The position numbers and the translations under genes are program-made. The notes beneath the pieces were generated by a model. It was not told the DNA's origin. It did no database searches and was given only the letters and a program-made list of their open reading frames with translations. Source: Paracorniculantispora psalliotae (lineage: Eukaryota; Ascomycota; Sordariomycetes; Hypocreales; Cordycipitaceae). From it: DNA of 64,000 nt. The stretch spans positions 1,155,548 through 1,219,547 of the forward strand of contig PHFE01000110.1 in assembly GCA_002796755.1 (NCBI GenBank), written 5' to 3'. Numbering within the stretch: the first letter of the stretch is position 1; the number at the start of each line of letters is the position of its first letter. Shown one piece after another: positions 45,401-56,045 of the stretch.

Positions 45401-47154
45401 CGAAAGAATGCCAAACGTTTATATTCGGATATGGCTTGAGACACATGCCACTGACAATTGGTACTATATTGGCTATGCGCTGGTCTGTCTTGCACACCCG
45501 ATACTGAATGTTCTGAATGCTTCGTTCTTTTTCTGGGTCGTTAATACGCCAACCCTCACCACACTGCATGACAATCTTGTCGATGCTACGTTTGGGGCAA
45601 CTTTCACGTTCCTCGCGGAGGAAGACTCTGGATCTATTTTGAATAGATTCAGTTCCGATCTGACGTTGGCAACGCAGAGAATCCCAGGCTTGATTCTGCC
45701 CACTGTATGGCGCGCTTATTCAGTCCTGATAGACATTGCCATCATCAGCTCCGGGGCTTCTTTTGCCGCACCAATCATCCCGTTTTTCAGTGGTCTCATT
45801 ATTGCCATTCAGCAATTCTATCTATCAACTTCTCGGCAGCTTCGCGCTTTGGAACTCGACACGTCGAAACTATTGATTCGCCACCTTATCGAGAGCGCGG
45901 CAGGTATCGCGCATATCCGTGCGTTCCACTGGCAGGAGGAGGTTCTAAATGAGTTCATCGCTTTGTTGGATATCGCACAACGTCCCTTCTACCTGCTATA
46001 CTGCGTCCAGCAATGGCTCGAGTGTGTGCTTGACCTCTCCACCGCCGGCGCGGCGATTCTTGTAGTCACGTTTGCGGTAAAATTCTCAAACGTCGCGTCT
46101 GCCAACTCCATGGGCCTGGCGTTTCTTAGTCTGATTGGATTCAGCAACACTGTTGGCGAATGGGTCACTACATCTGTCGCTATGGAGACAGCTTTCGGAG
46201 CTGTTGCACGCATTCGCGAGTACTCCGAAACAGCTCCTAAAGAGAAATACAAGGATGATAAGGGGCCAGTATCCACAGATTGGCCTGTTCAGGGTATTTT
46301 GGAGCTGAACTGTGTGTCCGCAGTTTATGGGTAAGGTTTCATACTAGTACTAGGCATGATGGATAACTAACCATTTTATTTTCTTGCAGAAACCAAGAGC
46401 CAAGCCAGGCTTCTCAGATCAACAACCTCACTGTCACTATTCGGCCTGGTCCGGGACTTGGATTAATCGGTCGCACTGGAAGGTACGTTGATCATTCGCG
46501 GCTGATATCCTCTTGTTGTACTTGTTGTACTTGTTGTACTTGTTGTACTTGTTGTACTTGTTGTATTCTCTGCTTACCATCCTCTATAGTGGCAAGACGA
46601 CAATATTGTTGAGTATTCTCAATCTCCTCAACTATAAAGGAACAATCTGTATCGACAACCGCGAGATTCGCACAGTCTGCCCTGACCTACTACGCTCACG
46701 AATCACTACAATTACCCAGGGCGGCATTTACTTGCTCGGTTCGGTGAAGTTCAATCTCGACCCAGTCGACGATTCCTTGCGCCCGGCTACATGCATTGTC
46801 ACCGACGCCATGTGCAGGGCTATGCTGCACAGGGTCGGGCTCTTGGAGATTGTCCGCGCGCGTGGCGGCCTGACGGCGCGAATGAAGGATATGCGATTTT
46901 CAGAGGGCCAGCGCCAGCTGTTTCAGTTTGCGCGGGCCATGCTGCACCACCAAACGATGAAGACAAAGATTGTGGTGATGGATGAGGCCACATCGAGCCT
47001 GGATGAAGAGACGGAAGCGCGGATCGTCAGCATTCTCAACACAGCATTTGCTGGATGCACCAAAGTGGTTATTTCTCACCGACCAGCAGCTCTGAATGGT
47101 GCCGAGTCCGTCATCAGACTGAACGCGGGCCAACAACCCGTGCTCGTCAGGTAG
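42432..47154 (+). CDS. ABC transporter, ABCC (MRP) type, six exons
   Basis: Exons 42432-43385, 43441-43720, 43774-44007, 44071-46330, 46390-46482 and 46590-47154 give 1461 residues in continuous frame; each intron is 53-107 bases with GT/AG ends. Layout: an N-terminal extra membrane domain (TMD0), TMD1, an Arg/Ser-rich linker with 15-residue repeats (about 583-629), NBD1 (Walker A GVVGSGKST about 670; signature LSGGQKQ about 761; Walker B ILDDPLSSLD), TMD2 (about 906-1210) and NBD2 (Walker A GRTGSGKT about 1270; signature FSEGQRQ about 1377; Walker B VVMDEATSSLDEE). NBD1 has Asp instead of the catalytic Glu after Walker B, usual for ABCC proteins. Likely exports conjugates, drugs or metabolites at the plasma or vacuolar membrane; the substrate cannot be told. 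Confidence 0.93.
44351..44487 (+). repeat. 45-base coding minisatellite in the ABC transporter
   Basis: Three copies of a 45-base unit (44351-44395, 44396-44440, 44441-44485) encode RSSSRQRSLRSSNSV, RSSSRQGSRRSANSI and RSSSRHGSLRSSNSA. A more diverged copy precedes them (44298-44350, RPSSRQGLHGSSTPG). They lie in the linker just before NBD1, where a phosphorylation-controlled region would be. Confidence 0.9.
46512..46565. repeat. 9-base minisatellite inside an ABC-transporter intron
   Basis: Six perfect copies of cttgttgta fill about half of the 107-base intron 46483-46589. The intron interrupts the Walker A codons of NBD2 between Gly and Ser (GRTG|SGKT). The repeat keeps one frame open, so a gene caller could read through it as Leu/Tyr repeats. 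Confidence 0.92.
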
Positions 47155-47499
47155 GCGTGCTAAAGTAACTGAGAGGAAATTGGAGAGAATAACTAGCTGT
47201 AGATTTCTTGTTGATAAATGTATATGTTCTTTTTTCGTACGCATGATCGTTAAGTAGCGCTGCTAGTTGAGCAAAATATTAATGCAAGGAAGCAAGTTCT
47301 CCCCAGGTTACACAAGCTCCAGCGCCTACACTGGATGTTGCTGTGGATCACAGGCCATCCAGTTCACAATACATCACGCTCTGCTACGATATCTGACCTT
47401 TGTTTTCAATTTTACCGACCAACTTTAGTTCCCAGGAGGTCCAGCAGATTCCTCGGGAGCACTGGGATGTTCTCCCCAGAATTCCTGTGTTCGCAGGAC
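47155..47499. other. Intergenic
   Basis: This is the 3' flank of the ABC transporter. No coding signal until the broken phosphotransferase begins. Confidence 0.5.
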
Positions 47500-48027
47500 C
47501 GACCATTCCCACTGTCGGTCGCTGGTTTTTCAGGCATTCTCCGACCACCATCCTGAAGTGTGACACGGTCGAAGGTGAAGGCATTATGACCTGCGCTCGC
47601 CCATTCCATCTTGAGGCCCAGTGTCCAGCGCGGCACCACTGTCGCCGGCGCGGGGGACTGGGATCGGCCTGTCCTCACGCATGGGGACTTGTCGGACCGG
47701 AACATCCTCGTGGACCCAGACACGCTCACGGTGACGGGCTTCCTCGACTGGGACAGGGTCAACATTATGCCCGCGTACTTTGAGTATGCCGCGGCGCGCC
47801 TGTCTTGAGGCCATCAGCCAGCGTGGCGGAAGGAGGTGCTGGACGTGCTGAGGTCTGTTTTGCGCTGCGAGTGCGATACTGCGCGAAGTGAAGACAAGGG
47901 TGCTATGCCCGTTGATGAAGGATGTGATGGATACGGGAAGACGTTGGCGGCATGGGATGCCATGGTTGATGTTGAGAGAATTGCGCAGGAATATGATGAT
48001 GATTGCTACTGGACTTTTGAGACTTGA
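47500..48027 (+). pseudogene. Broken aminoglycoside-phosphotransferase-like gene
   Basis: Two pieces of a fungal APH/choline-kinase-like fold are recognisable. An N-terminal strand segment (VGRWFFRHSPTTILKC) is followed almost at once, in another frame, by the catalytic loop and metal site (THGDLSDRNILVDPD, then GFLDWDRVNIMPAYFEYAAA). The second frame is then stopped by TGA at 47806-47808 and continues in frame with WRKEVLDVLRSVLRC and YGKTLAAWDAMVDVERIA to a stop at 48027. So there are a large internal deletion, a frameshift and an in-frame stop. The motif residues HGD...N and DWD survive. An alternative is undetected introns, but the missing middle is too large for that. Confidence 0.7.
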
Positions 48028-49041
48028 TCAAGTCGCATTCCTCGATTCTCAAGCCGGCTTTTCTTATTATGCGAGACCAGTTCACTATACCTAATTTTCT
48101 CTAATACGTGAAGAACCTGCCTGTGACTAACACCTGCTCTTCGTGACACTCATCGTGGTGGCGCTTCTTGTCCGCCCCGCAGACCCCGCAGAAACGATTT
48201 TGCACGTCTCAAACATATAGCGTTGCGCTCTTTTGATGATGCAAAAGCTGGGGCCGCCACTGTCTGTTAGCTTGATCAATAGCTCCTCCTCGTGCCCGCC
48301 TCATCGTCGCCTGTCCCAAGCTTTTCTCAGTTCTTTTCTTCCTTACTCACCTTAATTCATTGTTATTAATATATCCTCCTTTAAAAACACGATTCCTTTT
48401 TCGTTGCCCATCACGCGCTGTTATCTCGTCCGGCGTGGTATACAAGGCTGTCGGGTCTTGGCTGGCGCTGGCCTAGAACGACACAGGCCGCAACCACAAC
48501 ATTTCGTTGGCGTTGCCTTGTTCGGCGCCGGTCACACCACCAACCTGTTCTTTTTATTGCAGCCTTGTGGAGGAGGGCGCAAATGGCGCTCTTTTTCGAC
48601 ACCAGTCATCTGCCGTAGCGCCCTGCTAGAGTCAGCGCCGCTGTGAGAGTGTGTGTGTCTCACTGGTTGGACCCATGTCCCAGACCCCGTCACATCACAG
48701 CGCCCGGGTGCAAGTTCCTCTTCCTTTGTTCGTTCCCGTTCCCATATATGACCGCGCCCAACCACGGAGCGCGGGTGCGCATCGTTGCATCCTTCCCTTC
48801 CACCTTCCCAATCAGTTCCAGTCCCCAGAATATCCACCTTGATCTGACATCGAACATCAAATACGCTTTTTGTTTCCTTTCTGCTTGTTGACGTAGACCC
48901 ATAAGATCTGCCACGTCCCCTGCTTTGGCGCAGCCGTTCGTGAGAAGTCACAACCGCTCGTGAGAAGCCACAACCAACCGTTCGTGGACAGTCACAACCG
49001 TGGTGATACAGTCACAACTGGTCAACTTACACACACCCAAC
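48028..49041. promoter_or_regulatory. Upstream region of the helical-domain gene, with leader repeats
   Basis: No coding signal. Just before the next gene, four imperfect 20-base copies of a ccgttcgtgagaagtcacaa-type unit occur at 48934-48953, 48954-48973, 48978-48997 and 48998-49017. The last ends 24 bases before the ATG. Confidence 0.6.
48934..49017. repeat. Four imperfect 20-base direct repeats in a 5' leader
   Basis: All four units end in a gtcacaa or gccacaa core; the third is offset by four extra bases. They are probably transcribed as leader or act as promoter-proximal protein-binding sites. The regulator is unknown. Confidence 0.75.
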
Positions 49042-50431
49042 ATGGCCGTCGCCGTCGCCCACGCATTTATGCGCACCTTTCGCGGCCGCGCCTCGCCCAG
49101 CCCGCCCGCCTACTCACGCTCCTCGTCCTCCTCACCACCCGCCGCCCTGCCCTCCGGCCTGCTCTACGAAGCCCACGACGACCCCGACGTCCCCATCACG
49201 TCCACTTCGTCCTCCTACGCCCGCCGGCGCTCCTCCACCACCCACATCGAAACCCCTTCCACCGTCACCACCTCTCAACATCCACCACCCGAAGCAACCT
49301 ACCCGCTCGACGACCGTCCGCTGTCCATTTCCACCGCCGTCGTCGGCCTCGTCGCCGCCTCGCACCGCACGTTCCACGACGTGCAGGACATTAATTTCGC
49401 GCCGCGCGCCGCAACGGCCAGCCTGCAGAAGCTGCAGAATGCGCTAAAGTCGTTCAAGCTGACGGTGCAGCTGCTGTATAAGTGGCTGCGGCGGTTCGAA
49501 CGCCGCGCGCTGCCGTACGAGGACCGCGCCGGCATGGTGGAGGTCGACACGCTCATCGTCATGATTGCCGAGGCGGCGGACGCGCTGTCCGAGGCGGGCA
49601 ACCTGCTTGTGGCCGTGGTGCGCGGCGCGACGACGACGGCGACGCGCATCTCGGACGTGGTGCCCGAGTACGCGGCCTCGATCCTCAATGTCAGCGAGCG
49701 TCTTGAGCGTGTCGATCACCTCATCTCCAAGCTGCTCACCATTTTACAAATGTACTTGTCCTCTCTCTTCCGTTGCTGTGAAACATCGTCCACGCCCACT
49801 TACACCTGTCAACAGAAGCTCGGTCTCGGAAGCCATGAGCGTGCGCTCCGCCATTGACGTCGCCATCCCGCTCATCATGGCCGAGAACGCCTCTCTCGCC
49901 GAATCCATCCGCGCCATGCCCGACGTCTTTTCCGCGCGCGCCCTCGTGCCAGCCGCCCGTCTCGCCTCCATCCTCGACCGCCCCCCGCCCTCCTACTCCA
50001 ACCCGCAGCACTCGTCCGAAACACTCCCCGACTATTCCGCCGCCACCGCCTCCAACACCCACCCCGACGGCTCCGTCACCATCCGCCCGCTCGGCTGGTC
50101 CGTGTTTGCGTCGCTCACTCTCGCCGACGTGTCGCTCCTCTCGCTCATCCCGCTGCCGTTTTGCTGCGCGGAGTTGCGGTACGGCGCGCTCTACACGGAG
50201 GCCTACGCGCAGCGCGTGGATCCGCAGCTCGCGGAGCTCATGGAGCTGCATACGAAGTCGAAAGCGGCGCGGCTGGCGAGTATCCTCGGCTCGAGGTCGG
50301 AGGCGGTCGCCATGTCGGATAATGAGAATTTTGCGAGAAGGGTCGGGTACGAGGTGGAAAATGAAATGCTGCGGGACGGGAGGCTGCGGCCGCGCATACA
50401 GCCAAACTTGATTGTCGGAGCGCTAGGATGA
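49042..50431 (+). CDS. Fungal helical-domain protein of unknown function
   Basis: Two exons, 49042-49751 and 49816-50431, give 441 residues. The 64-base intron (gtactt donor, aacag acceptor) joins ...ISKLLTILQ to ISSVSEAMSVRS in frame. The N-terminal 90 residues are Ser/Pro-rich and disordered. Residues about 95-320 form amphipathic helices (TAVVGLVAASHRTFHDVQDI, LQNALKSFKLTVQLLYKW, VSERLERVDHLISKLLTIL) like the fungal N-terminal helical domains found in front of ankyrin or NACHT modules, but no such module follows. The C-terminal block WSVFASLTLADVSLLSLIPL and YGALYTEAYAQRV is a pattern I have seen in related fungal hypotheticals. Soluble; function unknown. Confidence 0.85.
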
Positions 50432-50934
50432 AACTGCATGCACACACACACACACACGTATATCGATATCCAAAATTGTAAATAGTATTCCGTACGAGGC
50501 CATGACGAGGATGGTAGGCCTCGTGCCTTGTATCTTGGCGTTGGCTTTGGTTGAAAGTTGGCTGGCGTTTGGTTGCTTTGCACATAATATCACGAAGTTC
50601 ACGATTCAATCCAGGAATGAAACCAAGTTCTTTAAAAAAAAAAATCAGATTCTATTAATTCACCGATTGCCGGTGTGAGCAAAAACCGCTCGTTTTGTAC
50701 AAAGCAGGGCCCTATCGCGCAGGCCAGACGTTCTTCCCATAAAAGGGATGCGTGTGTATGTATATACTGTTCTGTTCGTTCTCATATGTGTCAATGCAGA
50801 TGTCTATGTAAAAAGCAAAAAAGATCTCGCTTGTCCATGTGGATGTCTCGAGTCAAAATGGGAGGAGGGTATGAGGCTGGTTAAGAGCAGCCGTGTATGG
50901 GAGGATGTGAAGGAGTGGTAGAGTGTAGCTCGGT
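50432..50934. other. Convergent intergenic region
   Basis: These are the 3' flanks of two converging genes. It contains a CA dinucleotide run at about 50439-50457 and an A-run near 50633-50645. No coding signal. Confidence 0.6.
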
Positions 50935-53900
50935 TTAGTACTTGAGCATGACCGGTGTGGCTTGGCTCTGCTTCTGTAGGTACGACTTGAGCACGTACAG
51001 GCTCAGTCTCGAACCGGCACCGCAGTACTCCGTCTTGTTGCCGGGGCACAAGAAGCTGCAGTCGGAGCCAGACATGTTCTGGCTGGGCGTGGTGGCACCA
51101 GCGCCGCCATCCAGTCTCAGCGAGGTGCCGCACCAGCACTCTTGTCCGTACTCGACACCGGCAAAGTTGTAGCCCTTCTGCGCGTCGTCGCACTTTTGCA
51201 GACACTTGCTGATGGACATGTCAGTCTTGTTGTTGTACACCTGGTTGCTCAGGGCGCGGCCCTTGTTGGGCTCAGAGAAGCAGCCATAGTACGTGTAGTT
51301 GGCGTTGCCCTCGCTGATGACAGGCTTGGTGGAGGTCGGCTTCGCAGAGGTGGTGGTGGTGCTGCTGGTCGTAGTGGTGGTGCTCGTGACAGAGGACGTG
51401 GTAGCGGCGCTCGAGGTAGCAGTGCTAGACGTGGCGGAGGTTGACGCCGCAGAGCTGGAAGTGGCAGAGCTGGACGTCGCGGAGCTGGTGGCACTGCTGG
51501 ACGCCGCGGAGCTGGTGGCACTGCTGGACGCCGCGGAGCTGGTGGTACTGCTGGACGCCGCGAGGCTGGTGGTACTGCTAGCAGGAGTGCTAGCTGTGGT
51601 AGCGGTGGTGCTGGGAGCCGCAGTGGTGGTGGACGTGGTGCTTGTCGAGTCTACGGGCTGCTTGTCTGGTAACGTCGTGGGAGTCACCACAGAGCGCTTG
51701 TAGAACTCGAGGCGGTTTCCAGCACCACAGTACTCGGAGCCGTCGCCGGGGCAGATGAAGGAGCAGTCTCCTTGGGCGGCCTTGATAGCGTTGCCATTAA
51801 TCTGGTTGCCGCAGTAGCATTCCCGTCCATACTCGACACCAAAGTAGTTATAGTTAGCGCAGAATGCGGCGCACGATTCGAGTGTCATTGTATTGTTGGC
51901 ATATGTGCGGTCGGATAGGGTACGTATTCCGGTGGCCTCGGTCCAGCAGCCCTGAAGCTGCCAGACATTGCTAACAACAGGCTTTCTAGCAGGGCCAGTA
52001 GGAGTGGGAGTGCTGGTCGAGGTGGTAGTGGACGAGGTGGTGGACGTGGTGGTGGACGTGGTGCTTGTAGAGTCTACAGGCTGCTTGTCTGGTAACGTAG
52101 AGGTCACCATAGAGCGCTTGTAGAACTCGAGGCGGTTTCCAGCACCGCAGTACTCGGAGCCATCGCCAGGGCAGACAAAGGAGCAGTCTTCCTGGGTGGC
52201 CTTGACAGCGTCACCATTAATCTGGTTGCCGCAGTAGCATTCCCGTCCATACTCAACACCAAAGTAGTTATAATTAGCGCAGAACGCGGCGCACGATTCG
52301 AGCGTCATCGTGTCGTCGGCGTACGCCTTGTCGGACAGGGTGCGCATTCCAGTGGCTTCGGTCCAACAGCCCTGAAGCTGCCAGACATTGCTAACAACGG
52401 GTTTTCTGGCAGGGCCAGTAGGAGTGGGAGTGGTGGTCGAGGTGGTGGTTGTCGTCGTGCTGGTAGTAACGGTTCCGCTGACGCTGCCGCTGGACGTAGT
52501 TGCCGAGGTCGTATTCACAGTCGTAGCTGAGGTGGTAGAAGTGGAAGAAGATCCACCGAGCTGGTACACGTTGAGGCGTGATCCGGCACCGCAGTATTCA
52601 GTGGCATTGTCATTGCAGAGCATGCTGCAGTCAGAAATAGGAGCAGGGACAGAACCAGTACCAAAGGCATTACCGCACCAACATTCACCGCCGTACTCGA
52701 GACCGGCGTATGTGTAGGGGTTCGGCGTGTTGGCCTTGCAAGCATCGATGCAGTTCTTGACAGTCTTCTTGGGAATACCGACACCGTTGGGAAGGGCCCG
52801 GCCGTTCGTGGCTTCCGTGTAGCATCCGATGCTGGTGTATCCGCTCGCGCCTGGGTTGACGATGGGGTCAGCGGGCGGGCCAGTCTCCTGGCCGGTGGTG
52901 TCAACGAAGAGCGAGATGTAGCTGCCAGCGCCGTCGTTGCCGTTACCACCGCAGATTTGGTTGAGGGCACCAGAGCATTCAAAGTTACAGTTGATGTCGT
53001 CAACCTGCTTCCTGGGGATGAAGTTGCCAGCCCAGCATTCACGGTGGTACTGAGTACCGCAGTAGAGGTAGCCTCCAGCCGCGCAAGCAGCAATGCACTT
53101 GGCGTTGGTGTTCGCATCATCGCCAAAAAGCTGGGTCTGGAGCTGACGGCCGGGGTTGTTCTCGAGGAAGCAGCCCTTGTACTGGTACTTGCCTTGACCG
53201 TTGCTCAGCAGAGGCGGCGCCTGCTCGGAGACGGCATTGCAGAAGAACTGGATGACCTGTTTACCCAGGTTGGGATCGTTGGTGTTGATAGTCCAGACGG
53301 CAGTTCCGTTTACAGGCGCGACGTTCCACTGAGTCTTGGGAGCGCTGCAAGTAAGAACAGCAGTTCCGCTCTCGCCGGGAGCTAGAGAAGTTCCTTCCGC
53401 GAGATCAACCTGGTTGGCAGCCTTGATAAGACCATCAACACCGAAAGGTGGTTTGGAGACGGTGAGGGACAGCTTGACGCCACCAGAAGCAGCGCCGTTG
53501 GTGATGCGGAACTTCAGGGGGCGGGCCTGGTTCTCGGTGACGTTGCCAAAGGTGAACTGCTGGCCTGGAACAAAGGGCACCCAGCCAGTTCCGTCAATGG
53601 TCTGGAACTCGAATACAGCCTTGGCGGCAGGACCAGCAGAGGCAGCAAACGAGATGGACTTGGTGCCACCATCGGAAATGATCTTGAGGAAGCCAGAGTA
53701 GGTGCCGCTCTGGGAAGAATCAAAGATGACGTCGACTGTCGAGGTGTTGTGGCCATCAAGAGTGGTGGGGATGTTTCTGACAGTGAACTTTCCGACAACC
53801 AGGTCACCGGTACCGGTCCATGTGGACCCTGGTCCGCTGGCGTTGTTGGCGGAATACTGAACTTGCTGGATGGTGAGCTTCGAGTTGCCTAGGTTGTTGA

Positions 53901-56045
53901 TGAGGAACTGCTGCTTGACACCGTCAGGATCGTCACCGGTGACGACGGAATCGAAAGTGACAGTGTTTGGCGAAACATCAAGAAGAGGGCTCGTGCTTTG
54001 GCCGGTACCGACGAGGCGGGCATGGCTGTTGGTGCTGTAGCCGGCGACCGAGTTTGTCGTGTTGACAACGATATCAGCCGACACGAGGCCGACATTGCTA
54101 GGAGAGAAAGTAGCGCTGAGCTGGAAAGTACCGCCCTTGGCAACGTTGAAAGGAACCGCGGGAGGGGCAACGAGGGTGAAATCGCTGGTTTGGCTGAGCT
54201 CGATGCCGGTGACGGCAACATCAATGTTGGCCTTGCAAGTAATCTGCTTGGCGGTGCTGTTGGACTTGATGTCGCCGTTGCCAAAGTCGGTAGGTGAGGT
54301 GCAGTTGAGGGGCGCATTGACGGGGGAGCCATAGGCGTAGACGTAACCCTGGTTGCTTCCGACGTAGACAATGCCATTGCCGAAAACGGCGCGAGTGAAT
54401 TTGTTGACACCGGGAATGTTGAACGCGTTGATCAGAGTCATGGAGCCATCCTTGGGGACCGCATTGTAGATTCTCAGACCAGGACCTTGGACATCAGTGG
54501 TCCAGAGCAGACCGGTACCGGGCTGGCCGTTGAACGAAGTTGTAGTACCATGGCTGACACCAAGAATATATGCATTCGTCTCGGGAGTAGTGGCGACCTT
54601 GGGGAAGGAAAGAACACCGTTGACGCAGGAGTACTTGAAGACGTTGGAGGGGTGCTGGATCACATTGATGTAGACGTAACCGCCGTCGAGGGGGTACACA
54701 CCAGCACCGGCATAGACGGAGTTGTCGTTTTGGAACACCTGAATGACAGCATCACGATTGTCCGGTCCGTTGCGATAGCCACCAAGGTTGTCCATGTTGA
54801 GCCAGTAGGTCTTGCCGCTCTTGCCGGTAATAACACCAACGCGTTTGATGTCGCCGCAGCCAAACTCTGGAGGCAGCAGCTCGAGAGGAGAACAGCCAAG
54901 ATCTTTGTCAGCACCATCGAGAGCCTGCTTCTCCCAGGGCATGAAGAAGTCGACAATCTTGAGACTGCCATCGGCCTGAACGGTCATGTGAACAGCGGAC
55001 TCTTCCTGAGATGTGGGCGGCGCAAAGCCCTGGACGGGAATGTTGGCGAGCTGAGAAGCATATCCATTACCAGTGGCGAAGAAGATGGAGCCGGCGTCGT
55101 CAGAAGCGAGACCGCCGCCAGACATCCAAACACCACCACCCTTGGTAGTGATGGGGACATTGGCGCCCTCGGTAGCCCAGCTCTCGACAATCTGACCGGT
55201 GATCTTGTGCCAGCCAATAATCCAACCGCTGAACTCGTACTGAACGCAGTGAGAAGCGAAACCGGCATAGATGTAGTCGCCGAGGTGAAGCAGACCAGGT
55301 CGCTGGTGGTGGATACCGCCGGTGAAGATGCGCTGGTTGTTGTTGGTAGCCTTGATGTTCTCGAGGTTGAGAGGGAAGTTGGGTCGCTCGGACAAGTCGT
55401 TGACATCGATGGCGTGGACGTAGTAGCGGCCGGCAGGGCGGCCCTGGGCCTTGTTGAGGACGGTCTGGTCCAGGTAGGTCTTGGCTGTGATGTAGAGAGT
55501 CTCGGTGGTGGGGTCAATGACTCCGGTGGCGGTGATGCCGATGTTGGGGTTGATGTCGACGCAGCCGTCGAGGTCGGCGGTAAGGAAGGGAATGTGAAGA
55601 TTGCGCTGGGCGACGATTTCACCTGTTTTGGCGTTCATCTTGTAGAGGTTGTTCTGGGTGGTGGCCCAGTAGACGTACTGGGTGGTGGAATTGTTGGGCG
55701 TGTAAACGAGAGGCTGAGAGAAGATTTGCTCGGCCGCGCCGCCATAATTGCCGGGCAGCATGACTTTGAAGATTTGACCAAACTGGTTGCTTCCGACGAC
55801 GGAGGGGTCCATGTTGTGGTTACTAGAGACGGATTAGCCAATGCGCCCCGAGGTGCAGCGGCGCAGGATTGAAGCCAATTGGATAAGCAAAGGGGGTTGA
55901 AGTGCAGAGGCGACGCAACTCACGTTTGGTAGCCAGCTCTAGAGTTATCACCACCCCAGGTAATGGTATCAGTGTCGGCGAGACCATTGGCGAGGCCGGC
56001 GAGGCCAGCGGCGCCCGCGAGGAGCCACGCGCCGAGACCCTTCAT
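50935..56045 (-). CDS. Secreted quinoprotein-like beta-propeller protein with five WSC domains
   Basis: Two exons, 56045-55924 and 55822-50935, give 1669 residues. The 101-base intron (gtgagt donor, ctctag acceptor) joins ...NSRAGYQT to NHNMDPSVVG. The protein starts with a signal peptide (MKGLGAWLLAGAAGLAGLANG). Residues about 28-560 resemble a PQQ-type beta-propeller (ITWGGDNSRAGYQT, YVYWATTQNNLYKMNAKTGE). About 560-910 looks like beta-sandwich, choice-of-anchor-type repeats (STVDVIFDSSQSGTYSGFLK). Then come five cysteine-rich WSC domains near 921-1015, 1036-1127, 1188-1275, 1327-1418 and 1548-1658, separated by Ser/Thr linkers that are probably O-mannosylated. No GPI signal or terminal helix is visible, so secreted or wall-bound. 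WSC domains bind glycans; the propeller's catalytic state is unknown. Confidence 0.93.
51455..51590 (-). repeat. 27-base coding minisatellite in the Ser/Ala linker
   Basis: Units of 27 bases (clearest starts at 51482, 51509 and 51536, with more diverged flanking copies) encode a nine-residue Ala/Ser/Thr repeat on the minus strand, in the linker before the last WSC domain. The linker is expected to be heavily O-glycosylated and its length could vary between strains. Confidence 0.8.
51640..52440 (-). repeat. 420-base in-frame tandem duplication of a WSC domain
   Basis: Two copies offset by exactly 420 bases (for example agagcgcttgtagaactcga at 51691 and 52111) each encode one WSC domain plus a PTPTGPARKPVVSN-type linker. 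They differ by scattered, mostly third-position changes. This is a recent unequal duplication that added one WSC module to the protein. Confidence 0.9.

Noticed and set aside
46512..46565. Possible CRISPR-like or coding Leu/Tyr repeat
   Set aside because: Direct 9-base tandem units without spacers, inside an intron with proper splice sites.
54487..55872. 461-codon open frame on the plus strand
   Set aside because: It lies entirely antisense to the WSC/propeller gene; the opposite frame is open because of strong GC-ending codon bias. Its translation is Val/Asp/Gly-rich with no domain.
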